From assembly GCA_944358405.1 (NCBI GenBank), contig CALVQX010000002.1, forward strand, positions 1 to 33,545: a stretch of DNA of 33,545 nucleotides, given 5' to 3'. Below, one piece after another: positions 5,391-13,923 of this stretch. Position numbers and translations under genes: made by a program. The first letter of the stretch is position 1. The number at the start of each line of letters is the position of its first letter. A model generated the notes under the pieces. It was not told the DNA's origin. It ran no database searches and worked only from the letters and a program-made list of their open reading frames with translations. Source of the DNA: an uncultured Bacilli bacterium (lineage in GTDB: Bacteria > Bacillota_I > Bacilli_A > RF39 > UBA660).

Positions 5391-6110
5391 ATGAAGATAA
5401 AAGTTAAGAATTTGACAGTCAATTACATACAATATGGTGAGGGTAGTGATATTTTACTTTTGCATGGTTGGGGTCAAAATATTGAAATGATGAAGCCTAT
5501 TGGAGATCAGTTATGTTCTAATCATAGAATCACTATTATTGACTTTCCTGGATTTGGTAAGAGTGAAGAGCCTCTTGTTCCTTGGACAATTCAGGATTAT
5601 TCTTATTGTGTAGAAGATGTGGTGAAGCAATTACAGATAAAAAAGCCTACTGTTATTGGTCATTCTTTTGGGGGAAGAGTTGCAATTCATTATTGTTCTA
5701 ATCATCCTATCAAAAAATTGGTTTTATTTGGTAGCCCTTGTATTAGAGAACAGTCATCACTTCCACTTTCTGTGAAATTTTTAAAGCAAGTAAAGAAATT
5801 TCCAGGGATGGATGCTTTTGGTGAGAAGATGAAAAAATATATTGGTTCTAGGGACTATAAGGCTGCTAGTCCGATTATGAGAAAGACTTTAGTTTCTGTT
5901 GTGAATGAAGATTTGTCAAGATTTGCTAGACAAATTGAGGAACCAACTTTATTGATATGGGGAGAACATGATACTGAGGCTCCGCTTGCTGATGCCAGAG
6001 AGTTGGAGAAGATTATGGTGGATGCAGCTTTGATTGTTTTGCCAGGTACCCATTATGCTTATTTAGAAAATTTACCTCAAGTAATTAGGATTTTGAATGA
6101 ATTTGTGTAG
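5391..6110 (+). CDS. Alpha/beta-hydrolase fold protein
   Basis: 239 residues, the usual length of a single-domain alpha/beta hydrolase. It has the oxyanion motif HGWGQ (25-29), DFPGFGKS (51-58), the nucleophile elbow GHSFGG with Ser92, acid Asp194 in LIWGEHD, and His221 in PGTHYAY, so the triad is complete. There is no signal peptide or lid insertion of note. The substrate cannot be told from sequence; esterase or lipid hydrolase activity is possible. It is the first gene of an operon with the MurF-like ligase, which starts 10 bp after its stop and whose SD overlaps that stop, suggesting coupled translation. Confidence 0.9.
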   Translation: MKIKVKNLTVNYIQYGEGSDILLLHGWGQNIEMMKPIGDQLCSNHRITIIDFPGFGKSEEPLVPWTIQDYSYCVEDVVKQLQIKKPTVIGHSFGGRVAIHYCSNHPIKKLVLFGSPCIREQSSLPLSVKFLKQVKKFPGMDAFGEKMKKYIGSRDYKAASPIMRKTLVSVVNEDLSRFARQIEEPTLLIWGEHDTEAPLADARELEKIMVDAALIVLPGTHYAYLENLPQVIRILNEFV

Positions 6111-6120
6111 GAGAGTGTTT

Positions 6121-7731
6121 ATGTTAATTAATTGTTTATTGGTAGTATCTTTTATTTTTGTAACGTTTTTTAAAACAAAACGTTCTTTGCATATGTTGCA
6201 ACAAAATTTATATAATGAAAATCAAAGATATTTAAAGTGGGTGTTAAAAAACTATAAGCAGTTTATGGATTTGGATATTCTATTAGTTATTATATCTTTG
6301 ATTGGAGCTTTTGTTATTTATGATTTGGAGAGTGTTTCTTTTATTGCTTATCTTTTTTTGATTGCTATTTCCTTCTTTTTAGGATATTGTTGGATTCAAA
6401 AAATGAATCATGATCAAAATAAAAAGCCTTTGGTTGTTACGGCGCGTATTAAGCGCTTAATTGTTACGATATTTATTTTATATTTTATTCCTGTATGCTT
6501 CTGGAATTATCATTTTGATGATGTTCAATTCGTTTGGGGAATGATTTTATTAGTTAGTATTATGATTTATTTAAATACTTTTGTCGTTTTTGTTGCTAAT
6601 ATCATTAATTATCCAATAGAAAGAATGATTTATCATTATTATAAACATAAGGCACAATCTAAGCTTCGTAGTATGAATCATTTAAAAATTATTGGTATTA
6701 CAGGTAGTTATGGAAAAACTAGTAGTAAAAATATTTTGAGCGATATATTAAATATTAAATACAATGCTTTGCCAACACCTAGAAATTTAAATACTTATAA
6801 TGGTTTGATTATGACTGTAAATAATGATATGGATAAATTTACTGATATTTTTATTGCTGAGATGGGTGCTTATGTTAAAGGGGAGATTAAAGGACTTTGT
6901 GATTTAGTTAAACCAAAGTATGGAATTTTAACAAGAATAGGTACGGCTCATTTAGAATCTTTTGGCAGTGAACAAAATATTATTGATGGTAAGTTTGAAT
7001 TAATTGAATCTTTACCTAAAGATGGTTTTGCCATATTGAATGGAGATGATGAGAAGCAACTTCATTATCCTTTGAAAAATCCAGTTCGTACAATTTGGAT
7101 TGGTATTGATAATCCGGATGTTGATGTTTTAGCAAAGGATATTCATTGTTCTAATAAGGGGACTGAATTTACGGTTGTTTTTAAAGGGGATAAGAAGAAG
7201 CATCATTTTCAAACTAAGTTATTAGGAAATCATAATGTTTATAATATTTTGGCGGCCATTGCATGTGGACGGGAATTTGATATTGAAATTGATGATTTAA
7301 TTCAGGCGGTGAAAATGGTGAGGCCGGTAGAGCATCGTTTAGAGTTGAAACGTTTAGGCAATTTTTATCAAATTGATGATGCATATAACTCTAATCCTGT
7401 GGGTGCTGAAAATGCTTGCAAAGTATTGGGAATGATGCCTGGGATTCGAGTGGTAGTAACGCCGGGAATGATCGAGTTAGGCAAAAAAGAAAATGAGTAT
7501 AATCGTACATTTGGAACTCAAATTGCAGAGGTTGCTGATTATGTGGTATTGATTGGTGAGAAGAAGACGAAACCTATTTATCAGGGATTAATACAAAAAG
7601 GTTTTGATAAAGATAAAATCGTTGTGTTTAATGACGTTAGAGATGCATATCCTTTTATTGAGACATTAACTGGAAAAGAAGAGGTGTATGCACTATTTGA
7701 AAATGATTTGCCAGATACTTATAATGAATGA
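6121..7731 (+). CDS. MurF-like Mur ligase with an N-terminal membrane domain
   Basis: 536 residues from ATG 6121, chosen for its SD GTAGGAGAG; an ATG at 6097 overlaps that SD and the previous stop. Residues 1-165 contain about five hydrophobic segments (1-17, 51-68, 72-90, 112-128, 137-161) in place of the soluble MurF N-domain. The Mur ligase core follows: P-loop GITGSYGKTS (192-201), EMGA (247-250), TRIGTAHLESFG with His277, and the C-terminal domain with DDAYNSNP. MurF joins D-Ala-D-Ala to UDP-MurNAc-tripeptide. Ddl, which makes that dipeptide, is the next gene, which supports the role. Membrane anchoring is unusual; a related amide ligase is the alternative. Confidence 0.85.
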   Translation: MLINCLLVVSFIFVTFFKTKRSLHMLQQNLYNENQRYLKWVLKNYKQFMDLDILLVIISLIGAFVIYDLESVSFIAYLFLIAISFFLGYCWIQKMNHDQNKKPLVVTARIKRLIVTIFILYFIPVCFWNYHFDDVQFVWGMILLVSIMIYLNTFVVFVANIINYPIERMIYHYYKHKAQSKLRSMNHLKIIGITGSYGKTSSKNILSDILNIKYNALPTPRNLNTYNGLIMTVNNDMDKFTDIFIAEMGAYVKGEIKGLCDLVKPKYGILTRIGTAHLESFGSEQNIIDGKFELIESLPKDGFAILNGDDEKQLHYPLKNPVRTIWIGIDNPDVDVLAKDIHCSNKGTEFTVVFKGDKKKHHFQTKLLGNHNVYNILAAIACGREFDIEIDDLIQAVKMVRPVEHRLELKRLGNFYQIDDAYNSNPVGAENACKVLGMMPGIRVVVTPGMIELGKKENEYNRTFGTQIAEVADYVVLIGEKKTKPIYQGLIQKGFDKDKIVVFNDVRDAYPFIETLTGKEEVYALFENDLPDTYNE

Positions 7732-7745
7732 GGAGGTTTTTGATT

Positions 7746-8969
7746 ATGAAAATTAGAGTAGGTGTTATTTTTGGTGGAGAGTCTGTGGAGCATGAGGTAA
7801 GTATTATTTCGGCGATTCAGGCGATGAATAAGTTAGATCAGGAAAAATATGAGACTATTCCAATTTATATTACAAAAGATAGGGAATGGTATACGGGAGA
7901 GATGTTACGTGATATTGAAATATATCAGGATTTATCTTTAGTAAAAAAATATGGAAAAAATGTTGTGTTATATTATAAAAAGGGAAGTTATGTTCTACAA
8001 AAGAAAACATTCCCAAGAAGAGTTATCAAAGAAGTAGATATTATTTTCCCTATTGTTCATGGTACTAATGTGGAAGATGGGGTTTTGCAAGGTTACTTGC
8101 AGACAATTGGTATTCCTTTTGTTGGAAGTAATGTGTATGGTTCTGTTGTTGGGCAGGATAAGACTTATATGAAGGATATTTGGGCTGAAGCAGATCTTCC
8201 TATGACGAAATATGTATGGTTTTATGATGTTGATTATAAAAAAGATAGTGAGGAAGTTTTAAAGAAGATTTCTAAGTTGAGGTTTCCAGTAATTGTAAAA
8301 CCAGCTACTACTGGTTCTAGTGTTGGAATTATGGTATGTGATGATCAAGAAAGCTTGATTGAAGGAATTGATGATGCCATTCAATATGATAATAAGATTA
8401 TTGTAGAAGAAGTTGTTGAAAATTTAAAGGAAGTTAATATTGCTGTTATGGGAAATTATGAGCATCAAAGAGTTAGTGAGATTGAGGAAGTTTTATCTAG
8501 TAACAAGTTTTTAACCTATGCTGATAAATATATCGGAAATGGAAAAGGTAAGCTTAAGGGGAGTAAAGCTCCAGTTAAAAATTCTTCTAAAGGTATGGCC
8601 TCTGCAAATCGTAAATTACCAGCAGATTTAAGCGATAAAATGAGAAAAGAAGTAGAAGAAATTGCAATTAAAGCATTTAAAGTGTTAGGATCTTCTGGAA
8701 ATAGTAGAATTGATTTTTTAATCGACGATGCGAAGAAAAAAGTATATATTAATGAAATTAATTCTATTCCTGGTAGTTTAGCATTTTACTTATGGGAAGC
8801 AAAAGGAATTGATTTTTCTAGTATGCTAGATGATATGATTCAAATTGGAATTAAAGATTATAAAAAAAGAGTTAGTAAGACACACTCTTTTGAAACTAAT
8901 ATTTTAAAAGGATTTGCTGAACATGGTGGACTAAAAGGTATGAAAGGAGTCAAAGGAAAGTTAAGATAA
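7746..8969 (+). CDS. ddl: D-alanine--D-alanine ligase
   Basis: 407 residues from ATG 7746, behind GAGGAGG, which overlaps the murF stop; the ATG at 7728 lies within murF. It is an ATP-grasp enzyme making D-Ala-D-Ala for the peptidoglycan stem. Motifs: GGESVEHEVSIISA near the N-terminus, VIVKPATTGSSVGI (ATP-grasp), IEEVLSSNKFLTYADKY then GMASANRKLPADL (omega loop), and YINEINSIPGS (metal ligands Glu and Asn). The omega-loop region holds an extra basic Gly/Lys segment (GNGKGKLKGSKAPVKNSS) of about 20 residues. The C-terminus carries a basic Gly-rich tail (GGLKGMKGVKGKLR). Both make it longer than the usual 310-370 residues. Confidence 0.95.
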   Translation: MKIRVGVIFGGESVEHEVSIISAIQAMNKLDQEKYETIPIYITKDREWYTGEMLRDIEIYQDLSLVKKYGKNVVLYYKKGSYVLQKKTFPRRVIKEVDIIFPIVHGTNVEDGVLQGYLQTIGIPFVGSNVYGSVVGQDKTYMKDIWAEADLPMTKYVWFYDVDYKKDSEEVLKKISKLRFPVIVKPATTGSSVGIMVCDDQESLIEGIDDAIQYDNKIIVEEVVENLKEVNIAVMGNYEHQRVSEIEEVLSSNKFLTYADKYIGNGKGKLKGSKAPVKNSSKGMASANRKLPADLSDKMRKEVEEIAIKAFKVLGSSGNSRIDFLIDDAKKKVYINEINSIPGSLAFYLWEAKGIDFSSMLDDMIQIGIKDYKKRVSKTHSFETNILKGFAEHGGLKGMKGVKGKLR

Positions 8970-8988
8970 TACTTTCTTTTTGTATTGG

Positions 8989-9582
8989 ATGAAAATTTTA
9001 TTGTTAATTCGAAAGGAAAATACGGAAGAGGCAAATAAGTGTTATCAGATGGCAATCGAAAAATTTGGTGGGGAAGTAGTATTACTTTATGATTTCGAAT
9101 CGGTTGATAGTGCCAGAAAAATTCTTGAGACAGTAGATGGAATATTACTTCCAGGAGGGGATGATGTTGGAGTTCTAGACTTTTTTCTGATCGAATATGC
9201 CTTAAAGAATCGATTGCGTCTTTTAGGAATTTGTCAGGGAATGCAGTCCATGGCATTATATCATACTAGTAATTCATTGGTATCTATAGGAAATTTATCG
9301 CATCAGCAGGAAGAAGGATATGTTCATTCTGTTACTTTGGAGGATGGCAGATTGAAAATGATTGTGGGAAGAAAGAAAATTTTTGTCAACTCTCATCATG
9401 TTCAAACGGTTCTAGAAAGTCCTTGTTTTGCTATTGTTGGAAAAAGTGAGGATGGTTTGATTGAAGCAATTGAAAATTCAGAGCACTTTTTTCAAATTGG
9501 AGTACAATGGCATCCAGAGAGAATGTTAGAGTATGATCGTGTGAGCAATTTATTATTTCAAGAATTTTTACATTCATTTTAA
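8989..9582 (+). CDS. Class I glutamine amidotransferase-like hydrolase (peptidase C26 / PuuD-like)
   Basis: 197 residues from ATG 8989; a TTG three codons upstream is possible and the SD is poor, suggesting coupling to ddl 19 bp upstream. It has LLPGGDD (54-58 region), nucleophile Cys82 in LGICQGMQ, VNSHHVQ, and the His and Glu of GVQWHPE near the C-terminus. These are the catalytic features of gamma-glutamyl-gamma-aminobutyrate hydrolase-like proteins. At 197 residues it is about 50 shorter than PuuD, with the loop between LLPGGDD and GICQG compressed. Its place after murF and ddl hints at gamma-glutamyl peptide handling in wall metabolism, but that is inference. Confidence 0.88.
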   Translation: MKILLLIRKENTEEANKCYQMAIEKFGGEVVLLYDFESVDSARKILETVDGILLPGGDDVGVLDFFLIEYALKNRLRLLGICQGMQSMALYHTSNSLVSIGNLSHQQEEGYVHSVTLEDGRLKMIVGRKKIFVNSHHVQTVLESPCFAIVGKSEDGLIEAIENSEHFFQIGVQWHPERMLEYDRVSNLLFQEFLHSF

Positions 9583-9683
9583 TTATAAATTAAGAATAGA
9601 TATACATATTTTTATATAAAAACTGAATGGATAATAGTTTTAAGAAGCAATAGAAAATTGAAAAACTATAAATTAATGGAAAA

Positions 9684-9718
9684 AGATGATTAGAGATAGA
9701 ACTTGCAATCATCCTTTT
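9684..9718 (+). terminator. Probable terminator of the hydrolase-murF-ddl-C26 operon
   Basis: Stem GATGATT (9684-9690) with AATCATC (9706-9712), loop of 15, then CTTTTACTTT. It is moderate: the T-tract is broken. The rest of the 9583-9790 gap is AT-rich and shows nothing else. Confidence 0.45.
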
Positions 9719-9791
9719 ACTTTACATAAATATTAGATTATTTTTGAAAGCATCAAGAATTGTATGGTAATCATAGAGAGAATGGATATAA

Positions 9792-9847
9792 ATAAAAAAC
9801 CAACTCTAATTGAGTTGATCTAATATAAAAGTTCGAAAATATCGAAC
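9792..9847 (-). terminator. Tandem terminators of the tRNA-Lys unit
   Basis: On the minus strand, GTTCGA-N5-TCGAAC (9847-9831) is followed by TTTTATAT. A second hairpin CAACTCAATTAGAGTTG (9817-9801) is followed by GTTTTTTAT. The second is a strong intrinsic terminator; the first is weaker and could alternatively be a trailer-processing structure. Confidence 0.75.
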
Positions 9848-9858
9848 AAAATACTAAC

Positions 9859-9934
9859 TGGTGGGCTGTTAGGGATTCGAACCCTAGACCCACTGATTAA
9901 GAGTCAGTTGCTCTACCAACTGAGCTAACAGCCC
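9859..9934 (-). tRNA. tRNA-Lys (CTT)
   Basis: 76 nt with encoded CCA. The acceptor GGGCTGT pairs with ACAGCCC. The D arm is GCTCAGTTGGTAGAGC. The anticodon stem ACTGA/TCAGT holds loop CTCTTAA (anticodon CTT). The T arm is TAGGGTTCGAATCCCTA. It lies downstream of the transglutaminase-like gene on the same strand. Confidence 0.95.
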
Positions 9935-10027
9935 ATAAACCTATAAAATCGATTTACTCGTTTAGTGTATCACAAAAGGAAAAAAAATGGAAGACCTAAA
10001 TTTTATTTTTTAATGAAAGTTGTAATT

Positions 10028-10693
10028 TTATCTTCTTTTTTGTTCTTTCTCTCTGCCTTTATATTTTTGAATTGTTTCCACATCTGGGAAAAACGTTTTT
10101 TCATCGTCATCTCTGATTTTTGGACTTTTAATACGTTCGAAATCTGTATCTTCTCTTCCTACTACAAGGTGCACAAAAAGGCTGGATAAAGGAACGAAGT
10201 TTTGATTTCTTAATATAGGGATCAATCCTTGACCCAATGCTTTAGCGTCTTCCAAATCATAATCAAAAAAATCTTCCTCTGTTCCTCGTTTTACAATGAC
10301 ACTAGTAGCATCATCAAAAGATAGAGTTTCATCTTCGTTTTGAACTAATAAAATCTGATGGATGACTTCACTTCCATCATGACATAAAATACACATAGAA
10401 TAAATATTTTCTTTTTCTAGTAATAATTTATAAACCTGAGAAATAGAACTACATATTCCAATTTTTTCCGTTAATAGTTTTTCTATTTCTTGAGCATTAT
10501 TACGGGAAGCGGTATGATCCATAATTTGTACTAATAATTGATAGTCATATTTTACATTTTTAACTAAAAAATCAAATATCAATTTTCTTTTTTGATAAGG
10601 TGATAAATTCTGCTTTTCTACTTGACAAAAAATCGTATCTAACCATGAATTTAACATAATATCCACATTTTTCCACTCTAATGAATCAAACAT
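10028..10693 (-). CDS. Transglutaminase-like superfamily protein
   Basis: 221 residues. The papain-like transglutaminase core is visible: EKIGICSSISQVYKLLLE with Cys81, EVIHQILLV with His112, and LSFDDATS with Asp127, spaced as in bacterial transglutaminase/protease-like domains. The N-terminal 70 residues are helical. There is no signal peptide, so a cytoplasmic location is likely. The C-terminal 40 residues are charged and end in KGREKEQKRR. Substrate unknown. ATG at 10693 follows AAAAGGAAGAG. An opposite-strand frame (9965-10189) is a shadow of this gene. Confidence 0.8.
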   Translation of the reverse strand: MFDSLEWKNVDIMLNSWLDTIFCQVEKQNLSPYQKRKLIFDFLVKNVKYDYQLLVQIMDHTASRNNAQEIEKLLTEKIGICSSISQVYKLLLEKENIYSMCILCHDGSEVIHQILLVQNEDETLSFDDATSVIVKRGTEEDFFDYDLEDAKALGQGLIPILRNQNFVPLSSLFVHLVVGREDTDFERIKSPKIRDDDEKTFFPDVETIQKYKGREKEQKRR

Positions 10694-10729
10694 ACATTCT
10701 CTTCCTTTTCTCTATAATAGTATATCTTG

Positions 10730-10738
10730 ATTATAACA
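10730..10738 (-). promoter_or_regulatory. Extended -10 of the transglutaminase-like gene
   Basis: On the minus strand TGTTATAAT, with TATAAT at 10735-10730, about 37 bp before the start codon. No clear -35. Confidence 0.5.
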
Positions 10739-10786
10739 TATTATAAATAAATAGAAAAAGTGCTTTCTCTTCATATGATAAAAACC

Positions 10787-10815
10787 TTTACATTTTTACC
10801 TTTCTGTATTATAAT
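10787..10815 (+). promoter_or_regulatory. Promoter of the 10867-11277 gene
   Basis: -35 TTTACA (10787-10792), 17-bp spacer, -10 TATAAT (10810-10815). Back-to-back with the promoter of the minus-strand transglutaminase-like gene. Confidence 0.75.
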
Positions 10816-10866
10816 TTGAGTTACCGCTAAAATAGGGGCTATTTTTAAATAATGAAAGGAAATTTT

Positions 10867-11277
10867 ATGATTGAATTAAAACGTAATGAATTAAAAGGAA
10901 ATAATTTTACTTTTCCTATGACATTTGTAGAGAAAAAAGATAAGGAAGAATCTTTTCCTTATCATGCTATTTTTATTGATGCTGACAAAAGAGAGAAATT
11001 TCTTTCCTTGCTGCCATCTGAATTATATTTATGTGTTGCTTCTTTGCCAGAATTCAAAGATGAGCAAGATATGATTCGCTATGTGATTGAAATTTCTAGA
11101 GATGATCAAAAAAATTCTTTACAGTCTTTGTTGATTAGTGAAAAACAAGATCTTGTTATTTTTGCAGAACATGTAGGGATTGATTCTTGTTTTGTGAATA
11201 ATGGATATAACGATAACATAGATTACACTACTACTTATGAAGTTCCTGATATAAAACGATTAGTTCGTACAAAATAG
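10867..11277 (+). CDS. Hypothetical protein, 136 aa
   Basis: ATG 10867 is chosen because the SD GAAAGGA lies just before it; the ATG at 10852 overlaps that SD. The product is soluble and acidic with alternating strands and helices (IELKRNELKGNNFTFPM, HAIFIDADKREKFLSLLP, QDLVIFAEHVGIDSCFV) and no membrane segment. I recognise no family. It has its own promoter and terminator and no functional link to the ATPase downstream. Confidence 0.7.
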   Translation: MIELKRNELKGNNFTFPMTFVEKKDKEESFPYHAIFIDADKREKFLSLLPSELYLCVASLPEFKDEQDMIRYVIEISRDDQKNSLQSLLISEKQDLVIFAEHVGIDSCFVNNGYNDNIDYTTTYEVPDIKRLVRTK

Positions 11278-11280
11278 AGG

Positions 11281-11314
11281 AAAAGACATTTTACAGCGAG
11301 ATGTCTTTTTCTTT
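11281..11314 (+). terminator. Terminator after the 10867-11277 gene
   Basis: Stem AAAAGACAT/ATGTCTTTT, loop of 11, then TCTTTT. Confidence 0.75.
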
Positions 11315-11341
11315 TGGAACATGTACTATTTTTTTAAATTG

Positions 11342-11350
11342 TGATATAAT
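11342..11350 (+). promoter_or_regulatory. Extended -10 of the P-type ATPase gene
   Basis: TGATATAAT with TATAAT at 11345-11350, 24 bp before the ATG at 11375. The -35 (TGTACT at 11322-11327) is weak. Confidence 0.55.
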
Positions 11351-11374
11351 TTGATTAGTATTCGGGGTGATTCA

Positions 11375-13699
11375 ATGAAGAATATAGAAAGATATTCTCC
11401 CAACATTCAAGAGGGTTTAACTAATCAACAAGTAGAAGAGAGAATTCAACATCAATTAGTCAATTATAATGTAGAAGTTTCTACTAAATCAGTAAAAGAA
11501 ATTATTCGTAGTAATGTAGTTACATTGTTTAATATGATTAATATTATTTTAGCTATTGCGGTAATTTGTGTTGGTTCTTTTAAAAATTTGACATTTATGA
11601 TTATTATCATTGTTAATACTTTAATTAGTATTATCCAGGAATTACGTAGCAAAAAGACTCTAGATCGATTAAAGGTAGTTTCTGCTTCTAAAATTAAGAC
11701 TATTCGTAATAAAAAAGTATTAGAATTAGATATTCATGAGTTGGTTCTTGATGATATAATTCAAGTAGAAATTGGAAATCAAATTGTTGTAGATAGTATT
11801 ATTCGAGAAGGGGAAGTAGAAGTAGATGAATCCTTTATTACAGGAGAATCTGAGACCATTTTTAAGAAAAAAGGAGACATGCTATTATCTGGTAGCTTTG
11901 TTGTTAGTGGAAGAGCATTTTGTCAGGTGGAGCATATTGGAAAAGATAATTATACAGCAAAGATAGCAAGTGATACAAAATATATTAAACCAATATCTTC
12001 TGAGATTATGCGTAGCTTAAATAAAATTGTTTCGACGATTTCTTTTTTAATTGTTCCAGTAGGAATCTTACTCTTTTCTAGGCAACTACATATTGAGGGA
12101 AATTCATTTTCCCAGGCAGTTGTTTCTACAGTTGCAGGATTAATTGGTATGATTCCTGAAGGATTGGTCCTTCTTACTAGCACAGTATTAGCGGTAAGTG
12201 TCATTCGCTTATCTAGTAAGAAAGTGTTAGTTCAAGATTTATACTGCATTGAAACTTTAGCCAGAGTAGATACCATTTGCTTAGATAAAACAGGTACAAT
12301 CACCGAAGGATGTATGGAAGTAGTAGATGCAGTGCTGTTAGAAGACGTGAATTTAGAAGAAATCATCGCTAATATTAATGCTAGTCTAGATGAAGAGAAT
12401 CCTACAGCTTTAGCATTAAAAGATAAGTATGGAAAGAAAAATACTTTTCAGGTAATAGAAAAAATCCCGTTTTCTTCTGCTAAAAAGTATTCGGGAGTTG
12501 TTTTTGAAAAAGAGACTTATGTAATTGGTGCTAGTGAATTTATTTTAAAAGATAAAGTAAAGAAATATCAAAAAGATTTAGAACAGTATAGCAAAGATTA
12601 TCGTGTCATCTTAGTTGCTTCGGCAAAAGATAAAAAGTTAACAGGAATTAAGCCATTAGCTTTTCTTTTATTACGTGACAAGATCCGAAAAGAAGCTTTT
12701 GCAACTCTAGATTATTTTAAACAACAAGGAGTTCGATTAAAAGTCATTTCTGGAGATAACCCTAAAACTGTTTTGGGAATTGCTCTACGTGCGGGATTTT
12801 CTAAGGATACAAAAGAAATTGACGCTACTACCTTAAAAACAGATCAGGATATTTATGATGCAGTGGATCAATATGATGTCTTTGGACGTGTTACGCCAGA
12901 ACAGAAGAAAAAATTTATTTTGGCTTTGCAGCGAAGAGGGCATACTGTTGCGATGACTGGAGATGGTGTAAATGATGTTCTAGCATTAAAAGAAGCGGAT
13001 TGTTCAGTTGTCATGGCAAGCGGAAGTGATGCTACGAAAAATGTTAGTCAATTAGTTCTTTTAGATTCTAATTTTGCTTCTATGCCTTATGTTGTAGGAG
13101 AAGGTAGGAGAACAATCAATAATATTCAACGCAGTGCATCTTTGTTTTTAGTAAAAACTATTTATGCTACTTTATTAGCTTTAATTTTTATTTTTATTGA
13201 TATGCCATATCCATTTATTCCAATTCAATTGACTTTGGCAAGTGTTGTAACGATCGGAATTCCATCCTTTATCTTAGCTTTGGAACCTAACTATGAGCGA
13301 GTAGAGGGCCATTTTTTAAAGAATGTTCTAAAAAGAGCAATTCCTCCAGCAGTAACTATTGTTTTGAATATTTTAGTTGTGTTTATTGCTAGTAATATCT
13401 TTGATTTTTCTTATGAAGAGACTTCAACTTTATCTGTAGCAATTACGGGATATACTTCTTTCATTTTATTATATAAAACTTGTTCGCCATTAAATCCTTT
13501 ACGAACTATTTTATTTATTCTAATGTTTACAGCTTTTGTTTTTGGATTTGTTGGATTGAGAAATTTATTCTCTTTTGCATATTTAAATGTAGTAATGATC
13601 TTGGTTATTTTAGTATGTATTGTCTTATCACATGCACTATATTCTTTGATCGAGCAAACTGTAGACGACATTTTTCAGTATTTAGAAAGAAAAAAGTAA
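11375..13699 (+). CDS. P-type cation-transporting ATPase, CtpE-like
   Basis: 774 residues from ATG 11375 behind CGGGGTGA. Motifs: actuator TGES (156-159), PEGL in the M4 helix (261-264), phosphorylated Asp304 in CLDKTGT, and hinge TGDGVND (528-534). Ten hydrophobic segments are arranged as in P-type pumps, with about six after the hinge. The stretch IPEGLVLLTSTVLAVSVIRL followed by VLVQDLYCIETLARVDT closely follows my memory of mycobacterial CtpE, which is linked to Ca2+ uptake; SERCA-type pumps usually have PEGLP. There is no heavy-metal-binding N-domain. A membrane cation pump is certain; calcium as substrate is inference. Confidence 0.92.
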   Translation: MKNIERYSPNIQEGLTNQQVEERIQHQLVNYNVEVSTKSVKEIIRSNVVTLFNMINIILAIAVICVGSFKNLTFMIIIIVNTLISIIQELRSKKTLDRLKVVSASKIKTIRNKKVLELDIHELVLDDIIQVEIGNQIVVDSIIREGEVEVDESFITGESETIFKKKGDMLLSGSFVVSGRAFCQVEHIGKDNYTAKIASDTKYIKPISSEIMRSLNKIVSTISFLIVPVGILLFSRQLHIEGNSFSQAVVSTVAGLIGMIPEGLVLLTSTVLAVSVIRLSSKKVLVQDLYCIETLARVDTICLDKTGTITEGCMEVVDAVLLEDVNLEEIIANINASLDEENPTALALKDKYGKKNTFQVIEKIPFSSAKKYSGVVFEKETYVIGASEFILKDKVKKYQKDLEQYSKDYRVILVASAKDKKLTGIKPLAFLLLRDKIRKEAFATLDYFKQQGVRLKVISGDNPKTVLGIALRAGFSKDTKEIDATTLKTDQDIYDAVDQYDVFGRVTPEQKKKFILALQRRGHTVAMTGDGVNDVLALKEADCSVVMASGSDATKNVSQLVLLDSNFASMPYVVGEGRRTINNIQRSASLFLVKTIYATLLALIFIFIDMPYPFIPIQLTLASVVTIGIPSFILALEPNYERVEGHFLKNVLKRAIPPAVTIVLNILVVFIASNIFDFSYEETSTLSVAITGYTSFILLYKTCSPLNPLRTILFILMFTAFVFGFVGLRNLFSFAYLNVVMILVILVCIVLSHALYSLIEQTVDDIFQYLERKK

Positions 13700-13737
13700 G
13701 AAAAGGACAAAAAAAGCTTGACTTTCTTACTTTTTTT
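13691..13737 (+). terminator. Terminator of the P-type ATPase gene
   Basis: Thirteen-base perfect stem AAAAAGTAAGAAA/TTTCTTACTTTTT with a 19-base loop and T-run. The ATPase stop codon is inside the left arm. Confidence 0.75.
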
Positions 13738-13791
13738 ATAGTATCCTATTATTGCAATTAGGAATTACCTGAAAAAATATAAAAATTCTTA

Positions 13792-13820
13792 TTGCAAAAG
13801 TAAAAAAAATAGTGTAAAAT
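13792..13820 (+). promoter_or_regulatory. Promoter of the tRNA-Ile-Asn-Glu operon
   Basis: -35 TTGCAA (13792-13797), 17-bp spacer, -10 TAAAAT (13815-13820), about 21 bp before the first tRNA. Confidence 0.6.
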
Positions 13821-13841
13821 AAAATGGTAGCAATTATTCAT

Positions 13842-13918
<77 letters not shown>

Positions 13919-13923
13919 TAATT

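Noticed and set aside
8858-9256. 132-codon minus-strand ORF across the ddl/C26 junction
   Set aside because: Antisense to two well-supported genes, no SD and no recognisable domain.
8989-9582. GatD partner of a MurT-type ligase
   Set aside because: The amidotransferase motifs (GICQGMQ, VNSHHVQ, GVQWHPE) fit the PuuD-like class better, and the Mur ligase next to ddl carries MurF-type motifs.
9831-9847. LexA-type operator (GTTCGA-N5-TCGAAC)
   Set aside because: Half-site order is opposite to the Gram-positive LexA box, and on the minus strand it makes a hairpin followed by T's right after tRNA-Lys, better explained as a terminator.
9965-10189. Plus-strand ORF of 74 codons with hydrophobic N-terminus
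   Set aside because: Most of it lies antisense to the transglutaminase-like gene, it has no convincing SD, and the hydrophobic look comes from the complementary strand's charged codons.
13480-13761. 93-codon plus-strand ORF at the end of the P-type ATPase gene
   Set aside because: Out-of-frame shadow of the ATPase C-terminus that runs into the terminator; no SD.
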